Source: Balanoglossus misakiensis (taxonomy: Eukaryota; Hemichordata). From it: a stretch of 64,000 bases of DNA. This document shows, one piece after another, positions 14,235-26,118 of the stretch. Below the pieces are notes generated by a model that had not been told where the DNA came from, searched no databases, and saw nothing but the letters and a program-made list of their open reading frames with translations. Each line of letters begins with the position of its first letter. The first letter of the stretch is position 1. The DNA lies in assembly GCA_040954595.2 (NCBI GenBank), contig CM082595.2, positions 4,464,001 through 4,528,000 of the forward strand, written 5' to 3'. The position numbers were made by a program, and so were the translations under genes.

Positions 14235-15185
14235 ATAAAATGTGTTCAGTTAAAAGAACTCAAAAGTCGAGCTTGAATTATTGACAGACTCGTCGATCAG
14301 GACGTGTATTAGACATGTTGCAATTTTTTTATTACCGTCAGTCAAGGTTGCGCTGCAACAGAGGCCGAGAAGCCTAGGTTTACCTGGGATTAGCGCGGGA
14401 AATCCTGGCATATGTCTGCCATTCAAGGCTATATATCGTTTCAGGTTAAAAAGCGCCGAAAACACACGATAGCCGAGGAATGATCCGAGGGCTGTCTCTC
14501 GGAGTCACCTTGGCACAAAGCTTGGCATGTCGTGATATCATTGCTTATCCATCAACACCGAGCTTAGCCGCTATCCTTCCTTCGACACGTGGACGCACGT
14601 TAACTTTGTCATCTGGATACTTTATCAACTCTTGTGGCCATAGCGACTGAATGTACATTACAATATTCTGACCCACCGCAACATGACGACGATCTAGTGT
14701 GGTATTTTTCGGAAAGCATCGGAAAAGCTAAATTCAACCAAATACTACGATGTGGTTTTATTTAGTTTTTCACAAACAGAGATACCTACACCGGATAAAT
14801 TTGACAGGAAATCCCAATTTTGTTATTAAAAACGATTATTTTGGGGCACTCTTAGTCAACCAATCGAAATTTAAATGTAACTGGTATCAATCATAAAAAA
14901 AGGAAATGACGTCGAGGAACGGTCTGCCTCGAGGATTATTGAATTGGATAACTGGGCTAGGAAGGTTGCCATCTATTCATACAAACCACAGCAAGCGTTC
15001 AATATTCTTGTAAAGCTAACATATATATTTGAATATGGCGGGGGTATGTTTGAACGACCGAACAGCCAAGTACGTAAACTCGAACTCCGGTCGTTACACT
15101 GTGCGAAGTCGGTCTACTTACATACATTACAGACGGGTTTGAGGAGTACATGCGGCACAACAGTACGTTGCTTCTATAATGGCAA

Positions 15186-15282
15186 CCGTTACTCGGCAAG
15201 GCGATGGGTGGTTAATACCGTTACTCGAACAAGGCGATGGGGTGGTTAATACCGTTACTCTAACAAAGCAATGGGTAAGTTG
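15186..15282 (+). repeat. 34-bp tandem repeat, about 3 copies
   Basis: Units begin at 15186, 15218 and 15252, each with CCGTTACTC, a variable base or two, then AAGGCGATGGG and GGTTAATA. The third copy is partial. The neighbouring sequence carries a G9 run and a (GA)n tract at 15338-15358. Confidence 0.85.
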
Positions 15283-16557
15283 AGATCTAGAGAGAAGGGT
15301 GGGGGGGGGAGACAGACACAGACACGGAAAGAGTGACAGAGAGAGAGAGAGAGAGAGCATAACAGACTGACAGGCGCTATCGGTGGGATGTTTCGACTAT
15401 TAAAAACGATACTCTGTTTATATCCCAGACCCGAATATTCAATCACATCTACGTCCGAGAAACTGGGATCTCGTTTGTGAGTGGTGGCCCGTAGTAAAAT
15501 AAACAAATGTCATTTCTAATACTGATCTCATCAAGGAGGTCGTGGCAATCGGTTATCTCTTTGGAGATAAAAAATATCAGTTTAAGAGCAAAGGTAACAT
15601 TTAAATGTCATCGCGTAAACCCGGATTGTTGTCTGGATGGTGCGGTGTTGAATAGCACCCCCTTTGGACGACACGGCCATATCTAGTGTGGTGGCGCTCG
15701 TTTGAAATCTTGATTCAGAAAATACCGCCGTACTCTACATTGATATTGACGAGGCAGACTCAAAACCACGGTGTCCACTTACTCATTTAACTTCATCAAA
15801 TATGAAAGGTACACGTCACGTATCAAATTTAACCGTACAAACCATGGAAAATTGGAATATTTTCAGTGTATGGCACATGCTAAAAAAGAGCGCCACCACA
15901 TGGTCATTCGAAGATTTGGACACACCTTTCGTCCATATACGTGGACATATAATACATGTATCTCATTCGCTGTCGTCAGTAGACATCAACGATCATCGAT
16001 CTGGTATAGAATTTTTATATAGTGATATTTTCCCATGTTTTTCCATTAGTTAAAGGGTCTGGTCTAAGAGAAAAACCTTGCAGACATAATCTAAAGAAAA
16101 ATAGTATATTCTCTTTATTTCACGTTAATTGAAAATTGCAACAGAACTTGACGTACATGTCAGACTTTCCATCATTTACATTTAATCTCATTAATTAAAA
16201 ATTAATTAGGCTGAATTTACATTTTTAGTAAAGAAAAATATCTGCAAATGAATCACACCACATTAAGGAAATTACGAAACACGTGTATTTTAGGAAGGCT
16301 GAGAGACGGTTATTTCTGAAGTCCATGGTGCCTAGTTACATACATTTGAGAAACACATGTCGGTAACTTGTATAAAAAATAACTGACGGATAGATTCATT
16401 CTTGACTGAAGATATCTGACTGACCTGCACCCATTCACAAAGTGTACATGACCGAAAAGAAAATATCACCAAAAATTTGCATAGGAAATATATTAGGCGC
16501 AATATGTAAGTGAACGAAATATCAAAATTATGTGGGTTATGGAAACCAATTGATTTT

Positions 16558-16689
16558 ACATTGCAGTGCGCCATCAGTCGTCGGAATATAAATATACTTT
16601 CACATTACAGTGCGCCATCAGTCGTCGGAATATAAATATACTTTCACATTGCAGTGCGCCATCAGTCGTCGGAATATAAATATACTTTC
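16558..16689 (+). repeat. 44-bp minisatellite, 3 copies
   Basis: Three head-to-tail copies of 44 bp at 16558, 16602 and 16646. They are nearly identical: copy 2 has ACATTACAG where the others have ACATTGCAG. The array lies about 100 bp beyond the stop codon of the distal FNDC5-like terminal exon, so it probably falls in its 3' UTR or just past it. Confidence 0.95.
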
Positions 16690-16789
16690 ACTATATGGAG
16701 TAACGACACAATATCCTGGGTGAGTCATGTTGGTACAACACGCGACGAAAAATTGTCAATGGCACAACTCCCATTAAGACATATCCGGT

Positions 16790-17175
16790 TCAGATCCTGG
16801 ACGCAGCCGCCGGTGGGGATGACGTCACCGTGCGCGGACGGCGATGCTGGCGCGGGCTGGCCAAGGCGGCCGCCCGGCCCACCCTCGTGGTCTTGCCGCC
16901 GGCTGCAGCAGCGCCACCACCGTGCAACCTGTGAAGCGACTTCGGCCTCACGTGGTAGATGACGCTATCCTTGGTGTGCTTGACGACTTCCACCGACTTG
17001 AGGTTCTTCGGAGCCTGTCGATAGAGGGTGTCTGCACCAGGCTGCAGGTCCCGGATGGCGCCCCACTGGCGAAAGAAGAGCACAACAACCACTACCCAAA
17101 TAACAAGTACTACGGTTAGGAAGAAGGCCTCCTCCACTGTCAGGTAACGGTGTCGCCTTCTCCTCTGGGCGTTGT
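16790..17175 (-). other. FNDC5-like alternative terminal exon B (distal)
   Basis: The acceptor is a T-rich tract ending TTTGCAG, with exon start at 17175 in phase 1; the stop is TGA at 16790-16792. It codes a basic run (RRRRHR), then TVEEAFFLTVV and a very hydrophobic helix ending LFFRQW, then IRDLQPG. The tail ends with about 45 residues rich in Gly, Ala, Pro, Arg and Ser encoded by unusually GC-rich DNA. The helix-tail border is the part most like vertebrate FNDC5. Splicing to this exon rather than exon A gives a longer, basic cytoplasmic tail. Confidence 0.8.
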
Positions 17176-20100
17176 CTGCAAACAGATAAGAAAAAAATCC
17201 GTCTGGGCTTTTTAGGTGGAAGTAAACGTGGACAAAAGCTGCTGTACTGGATACAGACCGCACACCATCATGCAAATTAGTAATGACGTACTACAAAGGG
17301 TCACCCGGTGGAGGAAAGAAATGTCACGTGACTGCTGTTGACTACCGCTGTGTCCACAGTCACTATGCTGTGTCTGTGACTATATCATGTGCGAATGATT
17401 TATTTGTGATACAAGCGCCCTCGTAGGGCCGTTGTCAGTGACGATTTATACTGGACGTAAGGTCTATGATTTATTCAGATAGGCACAATAACCGATTTAA
17501 AAAAGTTCCACGCATGTCCCGTGGGACTCTCTCGCCTCGCGACACCGGGTAAATAACGTACTTTACAGTTAGAACCAACACTGCATAGCATTCAACTAGC
17601 TGGGATTCAACCCCTGGCGCACGTATAGTAACAGACATGACAGGCGAATTAAGAGTGACACTTCCGACAATGTGACATCAATCATCGCAGGGAAAACGAC
17701 ACGCGTATTGCATAATGTATAGTGGGTTCACACCTCCCTCGGCGCAACTCAAAACGACCTTTAACACTCTTTGAGAGTAATCGGAATCGTAACAAGATCG
17801 GTGACCCCCAAGGTCAAATTGATTTACATTGCAACTGGTCCCCAGTCGCCACGATGACAACTAAATTAAATATTTATCAGGTTTTAATGCGACTGAAATC
17901 CAACGCAGCTTCCTTGAGTAACACATACATAGGCGAACAACAACCCCGTCCAAGACATAAACCGATTTATCCCCAAAAAGGTACGTGACGACCCGAGCAA
18001 GTCTGAGGTGACAGGGAAAGCAGACTGCTCGCCTCGTCATTTGTGTGCGCGCTCGTGCGTATTGTTCAGCCCATAAGCTTACACATGCACTTATCAAGTG
18101 GCACTAAGATTCATGCCTTGGCTCTATCTACAATGTAAGTTAATGGAGAATAGAGTGCTGCAATATATTCCCAGTCTTTCCCTGCGTGCCTGTTGAAATT
18201 ACTGCGTAGACCTTTATTTCTTAGAATTTATTATTATGGGTAATGTACGTATCTGTAGGGAACCATTATAGAAGGGTAACAGTCATAAAATTTGCCTATT
18301 AAGAAAACAGAAGGCATAGTAAATTGTCAAGTTTTATCACCATATCGTTCCCTTCACACACTAGAACACACTTTGCATGCAAAACTGCCATAACCAGAGC
18401 AGAGGGCCTGGTATTGAAGCAGCCTGGGAAAAGAAAGACAGCGAGCAAGCAAAGCATGAATGTTAATGAGGGAGGAGGAGGAACCACGTGGAATGATGAA
18501 AGAGGGGTAGTGCGCCCTCACACGTAGTGCTGAGGTCATGCCTCTTTCTACGTCCCTAGCAATTTCAGGTCAAATGTTTGAGTGTTCAGACATGAAACCG
18601 TGCATTTTAGGCAATATTTAGAAGAAGCATCAATTTAGGAGTATATATGAAGCTGACGTGAAACTGTGATGTCACCAGATACAGGCGTTCATGGTTTCCG
18701 GGAATGACGTGTGACAGGCACAACCCCAGGCATGGATACAAATTCACATCAAACATGATTTGAACTATTCTGGGATAATTGTATGAGAATAAAATGTGCA
18801 CAAATATCAAGACAGCCTTGGGATTATTCCGTTTTCCTTAAATACAACAAATATTTATCATTTTATGCATTTTTCATATACACTGATCCCAAATTAGTTC
18901 CAATCGTGATATCTGCAAACAACTACACATTGTGCAGTGGGGAACTACACTAGTAAATAGGGACAAAGGTCAGGTCGAAAGTTAAAATAGATGAAAGTAG
19001 TTAGTAGCTGGGTTATTGGTTACTGAAACACCCCTTTGGAAGGTAACGTGTCAAATGTTGCAGATTACTAGCCGTAAGAAAATTAGCCTGGGTTGCCGAG
19101 TGGGTGATTTCCTGTACCATGCTTCTGCCCTGGACTGGGGCAAGAACACGACGCTAGAAATCACACACTGGGTAGCAGACATGGGGAAGGTAGAGACTAC
19201 TGTAGCTATTGTGTAACTATTGTGAGACCATAGTCTGAGAATCTTGACTTCTCCATCCGCTGTTTGGAGAGCATACTATTTCCTGTGGTGAATGAAGACC
19301 TGTGACCAGGACCATTGTGTTGAGACTTTGGTCTCTCAGGCTACAGTAGTACCTTACTCCGCCATGCACGGATCTAGTCTATCAGGCAATGATTTCGTGC
19401 TACAGGAAAAGGTTCAAACACAGGTTTTTCGACCGAGGCAATAGCTTCTATAGGGTGTCTCAGTAATTGTTACGTAATATGCAAATCTCCGTTACGCATG
19501 ATATACCAGGCTGCTTTTTTGCCGAAACATATTTGCCTGATGGGAGCAAGCATTCTCGTTGATAACAGGTTAGTCGTGAGCATTATCATTATCTTTCATT
19601 ATGCACTCAACAGGAGAATAATTGGATCACCTCAAACCGGAAGCGGAAGTAGCGCCATCTAGTGGTCAGTGGGAGAATTCAGGCCTATATTTGATGTGTC
19701 GATGAAGGCATGAGCTGGCGACATTTTGGCCCGAACACTGCGAACGGAGATTGCTATGGTAACCAGCCACATGGACATGACTCCTACGAGAATGACAACT
19801 TCCTCGGTGGTCATTTTGCGTTGCTCGCTTCCATTCCCGGCGTACTCCGAGTAGGAATAATCGTCTACGGCTGTGAACGAAAAGGTTGCATGGTGAAGAT
19901 GGGGAAATGGGGGAACGAGTTGGAAAATCGTTATAGCACACACGCCATTTAGGGCTAAATAAGTTGCACCTGCGGTGTCTGGAAGACAATAAGAAACATG
20001 GGTAAAGGAGATACATGTATACTGTGACAGAGAGCAGCAAAAGATATGTGAAGACGATGGACAGAATGAAATGAAAAACGAAATGCAGTAAAAAGGATTG

Positions 20101-20905
20101 AATAATACCATAAGCCAATCTCAGCTGGATAAATGATAATACATGACAAGTCATCTCAGTGCTGTAGGCATTTAGTCCAAAGATGACTCGAAATTCAAAG
20201 TGGAGTGAACAGTCGCACAAAGCAGGCGCTATTTCTTTGGAAATCAGAACTGGGAGTTTCACATTCTGGTCATGTCACCAGAGCCTCCTATGATGGGCAC
20301 ATCATCAATACTTGCATGAAAACCATGCATGAATTTGTGCCACCGTCCTCTGTCAATTTATACTTAAGCTCAAGGTGGGGTTCTACCTGCCCACTGGCAA
20401 CGTTCTCGCGTTTTCACGGCCGATTGGAAGCGTTAACCATGACTATGAGTTCGCCAACCAATGGAGCAATGATTAATAAACAGTAGAACAAACAGAACAC
20501 CAAATCTCCAAAACCATAGGCTGTTTAACATGTCGACATAGAATATTCAGAATCGATATACTCACGACTTGTGTCTGTCGTAAATTGCCTCGCTTCACTT
20601 GGACGGCTGTTCCCATCCTCGTTCACGGACCACATGTAGACAAGGTAATCGGTCCCCGGGTGCAAATCACCCAAAACATAGGAACTATAGCCCTTGTCGA
20701 GATCTGTTATCGTCTTGGAGTTACCGCCAATTTTTGTGTGCAAGAGTCCGAAGGCCTCGATCTCTTCTCTGTCTTGTTGCACATCCCACGATATGACGGC
20801 AGAGTCTTCGATGATGTTCGAAATTGTAATGTTATGCGGGGGAAGAGGCACACCTGTAAGACACACCAGCCATATTGTCAGTTTCCATACCAACGCACGC
20901 TTCAT
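16790..20905 (-). CDS. FNDC4/FNDC5 (irisin precursor)-like single-pass FN3 membrane protein, two alternative ends
   Basis: Exon 1 (20905 down to 20566) starts at an ATG followed by a basic then hydrophobic signal peptide (residues 1 to about 18). It then codes one fibronectin type III domain with the hallmarks PPHNITISNI, AVISWD, and DLHPGTDYLVY followed by a SVNEDGNS loop. It ends at a GTGAGT donor in phase 1. Either of two downstream exons fits this phase: 19870-19659 (183-residue product) or 17175-16790 (241-residue product). Each codes a short juxtamembrane stretch, one hydrophobic helix preceded by V/T-EE, and a cytoplasmic tail. In vertebrate FNDC5 and FNDC4 this order (signal, one FN3, helix, short tail) yields a membrane protein whose FN3 ectodomain can be shed. 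The helix-plus-RQW/IRD-type border of the distal exon resembles that family closely. An acceptor-like CTTACAG just before the FN3 core means the signal peptide could lie on a separate exon. No 5' UTR exon was identified. Confidence 0.85.
19659..19870 (-). other. FNDC5-like alternative terminal exon A (proximal)
   Basis: The acceptor is TTTTCGTTCACAG with exon start at 19870 in phase 1; the stop is TAG at 19659-19661. It codes an acidic Tyr-rich stretch (DDYSYSEY), EQRKMTTEE, a hydrophobic helix VVILVGVMSMWLVTIAI, then SVRSVRAKM and a short tail ending in NSPTDH. It parallels exon B (T-x-EE before the helix, Trp in the middle, basic residue after). The two are therefore probably an old duplication used as alternative last exons. 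Confidence 0.8.
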
Positions 20906-21037
20906 TAAAAATTGTCGTCTGCGCAAGTTTTCGAACAATTTTCATTTCCGATTTTCATGATATGTATTCTGTCGTTTCCAGTGCAATTATCAGTCAGGAC
21001 ACAGTCCCTCCACACACGGTGGACAAAGGATAACAAC

Positions 21038-21073
21038 TGACGTCATAGCCAGCTCGGCAAATTCATGACGTCA
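21038..21073. promoter_or_regulatory. twin CRE palindromes upstream of the FNDC5-like gene
   Basis: Two perfect TGACGTCA octamers at 21038-21045 and 21066-21073, each followed by TAGCCAG, so a short direct repeat of period 28. They lie 133-168 bp upstream of the minus-strand ATG at 20905, a distance typical of proximal promoters. TGACGTCA is the known CREB/ATF binding site. Its use here is inferred. Confidence 0.55.
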
Positions 21074-22739
21074 TAGCCAGTGTCGCGAATCGATACCGAA
21101 ATCTCTAAGTGCTATGCTATAGTTTGCTTTTGCTAATCCGCGACTAAACATAGATCTATCATGACGGAAAATCAAATAATTATTTGGATTTCACAGTCTG
21201 TACGGAAACCTCGCTCTGTGGGGTTAATTCACGGCAAGCATTAATTACGTTCTGGCGTATCGTAAATTACCGATTTAATCACGCTTACACAAGCCAGCTA
21301 CACACGACGGAGTTCAATTGAATGGAATGATTTGATTAGCAAGAAAAACACAGAAACCCCTTAGCTTTCAAATCGACCAGGAAAGCATTATTCCCCATAA
21401 ACTTCGGTCAATACGCAGCTGAACGGTGACAAGTGGTTACAAGTTTATCTGGGTAATTCGATTCTTGATTAGACCCTTGAAATGTTGCTATTCAATATAA
21501 TAAAGTTTTGCTTTACTGCGCGGTTGTCGAAGCACAAGCCGTCTGTAGCGAGAGAAAATCGCGTTAAAAGTAACACCACCGATCGATAAAATCGACTTTG
21601 TTAGCAGATGTTATCTCGTTGTTGGTTTTTTTGTCGATTTTATCGGTGTTTTGTAGCTTTAATTTGTCTGCCTAGATGTTTCAAATGATGAATTATTACT
21701 GTAGACAAGGATTTGTGCAGTCAGATAAGCAACACCCGCATATCTTGTGAAGATTTGATTCGTCCGGAATGATAAACACACCTTTACGCGACCAATTATC
21801 ATCTGGAGTGATCAAATTGCACCAAGCCATCTCGCTTATCAAGTTGTTTGGCATCAGCCTGTCACAAGCGAGGAGTAATCATTGTTTTGGCGTCTTCGAA
21901 GCAATTACGGAGCGTTTAAGGCAGTCGGTAAGAGGCGCATCTCGGGGCTGTAAACCGCCCAAGATAGCCCGATAAGCCTCGCTAATACCCTTTTCTGGTT
22001 AAACCGCTCGGAAATGAGAGAAACGGTCTCATCAACCGGATAAACCGTCTCTCCCGGATGCATTATCCTGGATTTAAATGAAAGCAAAGCCACTGCTGTG
22101 CCGGTCGTCAAGTGACGAATGCAACTTCACTGTGACAGCCATTACAATTCAGTAGCCAATCATAATGCAGTAACCGAACGAATACAGCTTAGTAGTGGTA
22201 AACTACATTTCCTTTGCCGCCAACATCCGGGTTACTAATTCCCCGACTCATACAAAACCAATCTCCCAGCATTCGTCTCCTAGTAGCGCAATTACATCAA
22301 GCCAGGTCGTTTACTGTGCAGTGTTCTTTTACATTAGAACAGATTACACAGATCATTAATTTTATGATATTTTCGCGATTCACGAGTGTTTGTAATTGCA
22401 TGCTTTCTGAATAAAGTCTTTGTTTAGGGGATTTGGTTGGGATTTTGTAAAATGGATTCTGCCAAATTATAAAAGAAAGTTAACACAAAAGAACGTTCAT
22501 CCCTTTTCTAAAATCCTGATATAAACATGAAAGCCTCTACGTCCCTAAATGACTGTTTTATGAGAATTTTGTTTTACGGAGGATGGACTGACTGACGCCT
22601 ACGCTACGTAGAGGTTAAAGGTAAAAAAACACACATATAATCCTGTACTGTGCAAGAAAACCTAGAATATGATATGAAAGACACAGTCTGTCTTTTATGT
22701 CCGTGTCTCACATATATTCACATATACACACGTACATTA
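21074..22739. other. no gene; inverted repeat at 21584-21645
   Basis: A 13-bp perfect inverted repeat, CGATAAAATCGAC at 21584-21596 and its complement at 21633-21645. Flanking AACACC/GGTGTT pairs extend it, interrupted by a 7-bp insertion on the left arm. It could fold into a hairpin with a loop of about 36 bp. No exon is evident in the rest of the stretch. Confidence 0.6.
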
Positions 22740-22814
22740 ACATAAACGGCGTCTTGTATCAAACATAATTAGTGTAAAAAGGGCAGCAAGAGAAAGACTT
22801 TGTCCCTTTAATTA
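22740..22814 (+). repeat. dispersed 75-bp repeat, copy 2
   Basis: Same family as 8864-8936 and 48483-48558. Here the left end ATAAACG is mirrored by CGTTTAT about 90 bp further on (near 22823), so this copy may be the inside of a slightly longer foldback element. Confidence 0.85.
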
Positions 22815-24219
22815 ATAAATGGTCGTTTATAACCCAAAACTATAATGAGGAGTATTGGTTTACATCCAATATAAATGAGTACAAAGATCAGAGTTAATTC
22901 GTTGTGATCGTCCAGCTAAGTTAAATGACTAATGAGTCGATAGGAAAATTGTGAACAATAGAAAAATACAGCAGGTTTTGGAATAGTATTAGTTTACTAT
23001 TAGCAAAAAATAATTTTCCAAACTCCAGGGGGTGTTTTAATTTCGTGAAGAATTGTGTAATAAGGGGACTGGAAATTAAAGACCACACGACAGCAATTAC
23101 TCGACGGTGGATCAGACTACATTGATCGAAAGTTTACTTCATGAAGTGCGCACAGGCTCGGTTAGGAATATACCACTGTCCGATAGCGGATAAAGTTCGG
23201 CAGTATTTTTGGCATTGGAGGCAGAGGGTCAGATTAAAACGTTGTGATTTGTTGTCATATGGCAGCAGCTATCGCCCCCAACAACAACAGCACACAGTCG
23301 AATAGGTCTATCCAACCATCGCATACCCTTAGGAAAACAAGATTGAGTTGGCAACGTTTTTGTCTATTCTAAATAGCATACTGACTGCTTGTCAACACAG
23401 CCAATGTATACGAACGACAAATCCGATTTTCTAACATTCCGTCTGCTCACAGGCCAACGACTGCTATGACGGGTTTGAACAAGAATCTGCAGTCGATACA
23501 AAACAAACGAGCAAAGGTTACAGCTAATGGGGCTGTAGTTTGCGTTGCGCTCCAGAAAAGCTCGAAAGCATATTAATTGTAAACTGTAGATCTCTTGGAG
23601 AGCGTCTTACATGACTACACAGACGTGAGAAAACAAGCAAGACAGACGACAGCTGTACATGTGTCTATTTGACCAACTATCAGGCAAGTATACGCTCCTC
23701 CAGAGAACGTGAATTAGCTGACGTTCATAATCGATATACCATTCCTAAGTGACCTATCAATCAATCGATCGATCGCTGAATGACACCCTCATTCGGAACA
23801 AGTCGACCATCCTATTCAAGCTTTCACCAAATTAGATATTAATTCATTCTGACAACGTTTGGAAACCAACGAACAGCTGCATGCATAAAATCAAATAGCT
23901 AAAATGTCTGCCTGGGCTATTTCTGAACGCTTCTGTCTGTAGTCAATATAGGTTCAGGCCAATTTAAAGTATTTATGTTCGCATTAATGTCAATTCAGAC
24001 CCGGTGGGATTCTCTTTTCACTATTTCTTGTAGAGCACTTTTACAGATCTAGAGAATCTAGGATTTGACATGCAGATAGCTAGCTTCTTTTCTTCTCCAG
24101 ACATGCTGCTCTGGTTCACAGAAAAGGCATAGGATAATGGACGCAGGGGACGTGCTAAAGGTCACACGATCGTTCCCTCAATGTCGCGCAGGAGACCAAT
24201 GTGTATCAAATCTTACCAG
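22815..24219. other. no gene recognised
   Basis: AT-rich sequence leading into the repeat array. No exon-like frame or recognisable element was seen. Confidence 0.6.
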
Positions 24220-25525
24220 TGCACGTACGAGGTGCACCAGACGAAAAAAAAATCGATAACGCTATTCACCAATATAGCAACAATGTATAAGAACAATAGA
24301 AGCAACACCCAAGGAATGTCTACAGCCACAAAACGCAGACTGAACGAACGAGCAGCACAAATCTTTCCCGCCGCTGCCACCAATAAACAGAAATTATGTC
24401 GGACTGAGGTCCCAAAAATTTTCAAGCCTTAATGAATGACGAACCTCGGACCAAACAGCCAATGGAACGGTAGCGTAAACATAGCACGATCGAGCCTTGA
24501 CGGCGAAGACGGGCCGTTACAAGCCCCCGTTCGATTTACCTTGCACACGGCAAAACGTGCGCTAAGAGACGTGCTGAAAAGACCGACCGACCGACCTGAG
24601 CGTTGCGCTCACACAAATACCAAGAAAAACCTCGGATTTACGATCCGTAGACAACCAAATCGCTCAGAGGTTACAGAAAAAGTGTTCCCACAAACGTGGA
24701 GAAAGGTTTGAACGAAAATATAAGAAAGATAGCGGTAAAATACGAATTCAGATCACTACAACCGAGAGCACGATGCTCACAGTTCAACCGCCATGTCTCG
24801 TCTGGCTTTGAAAGTCGAGGGGAGTCACATACAAGCAATAAGCCCACGTGATACAACAAGCTCCGCCCACAATCGTAGACAATTGACAGTTTCTCTTGCT
24901 ATAGGGTTTCTCAGTCTGAGAATCAGGAAAAAGTTGCATTTCTTGAGATAGGAGTCTGTGTGGGGCGTTGACCTAGCAATTCCGTGACAGTGTGCTTTTA
25001 TTTCAGTAGCTCTTCATATGACGTCATGAGCGGAATCTAGGGGCTCAATCACTATTATAGACTTCCACCCATCAGTTAATCTACTCAAATGACTAACCGA
25101 TATAATTAAATGCTATTTTCCATAAAATCGTTTATCTGAGAGATGACTTGTTTATCAACGTTTGAGAAGTCGTGTTAACTTATTGACGTTGCCCATAGCA
25201 ACAACCAGCACGTCATGGGAGAATGCAATTCGTGTTTTGAACCAAACTTCGGGTATGCGCCACTGGCAAACAGATTTGAAACATTAAAAAAGTTTGAAGG
25301 ATAGCTAAGTCTGTCGCTGTTCCATTTAATTGCTGTCTCCGCATCAATTAGGGCTTTCAAAATTTCTCACTTCACCATCAGGTGACATAAGTGGTGGCAA
25401 ATCCATAAAATCATCAGGTTGGTGTACATTGGACGCCTCAACAGACCAACCTGGAGTTTTATCAACTCCTGTTTGTTCAACTTGTGGGTCACTGATTTTA
25501 TTGTTGACGAATTTTTCCACTGTAC
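24220..25525 (+). repeat. local repeat array, unit 1 (full length, about 1.3 kb)
   Basis: First of four related units. A full unit has three segments. Segment A (24220-24802) includes AATCGATAACGCTATTCA, CAACAATGTATAAGAACAAT and GACCGACCGACCGACCTGAG. Segment B includes AAGCCCACGTGATACAACAA and GGTTTCTCAGTCTGAGAATC. Segment C ends in GAGTGTACCTGCGAGGC. Segment A carries open frames of about 60-90 codons on both strands that differ by frameshifts between copies. The unit therefore looks like a decayed mobile-element piece rather than a host gene. Confidence 0.85.
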
Positions 25526-26118
25526 CAGAGTGTACCTGCGAGGCACACTAGACGAAAAAAAATCGATAACGTTATTCAACAATATAGCAACAATGTATAA
25601 GAACAATAGAAGCAACACTCAAGGAATGTCTACAGCTGCAAAATGCAGACTGAACGAACGAGCAGCACAAATATTATCCGACCGCTGCCACCAATAAACA
25701 GAAATTATGTCGGTCTGAGGTCCCAAAAATTGTCAAGCCTTAGTGAATGACGAACCTTGGACCAATAAGCCAACTCAACGGTAGCGTAAACGTAGCACGA
25801 TCGAGCCCTGACGGCGTAGACGGGCCGTTACAAGTCCTGGTTCGATTCACCTTGCACACGGCAGAACGTGCGCTAAGAGACGTGCTGAAAAGACCGACCG
25901 ACCGACCTGAGCGTTCCGCTCACACAAATACCAAGAAAATCCTCGGAATTACGATCCGTAGACAACTAAATTTCTCAGAGGTTACAGAAACAGTGTTCCC
26001 ACAAACGTGGAGAAAGGTTTGAACGAAAATATAAGAAAGATAGAGGTAAAGTGCGAATTCAGATCACTACAACCGAGAACACGATGCTCACAGTTCAACC
26101 GCCATGTCTCGTCTGAGA
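25526..26118 (+). repeat. local repeat array, unit 2 (segment A only)
   Basis: Contains only segment A, ending at CATGTCTCGTCTG. It is followed at once by the TGTACCAGAGTGTACGTGCG that normally ends segment C, so B and most of C are deleted. Sequence is close to segment A of units 1, 3 and 4. Confidence 0.85.

Noticed and set aside
24213-24425. Hydrophobic minus-strand frame in the repeat array that looks like a membrane helix
   Set aside because: It lies within a repeated, frameshifted element segment and is antisense to an equally open plus frame, so no gene is claimed.
25849-25862. Possible tRNA gene at the GGTTCGATT motif
   Set aside because: No acceptor stem or anticodon arm can be drawn around it; at most a decayed SINE-like B-box.
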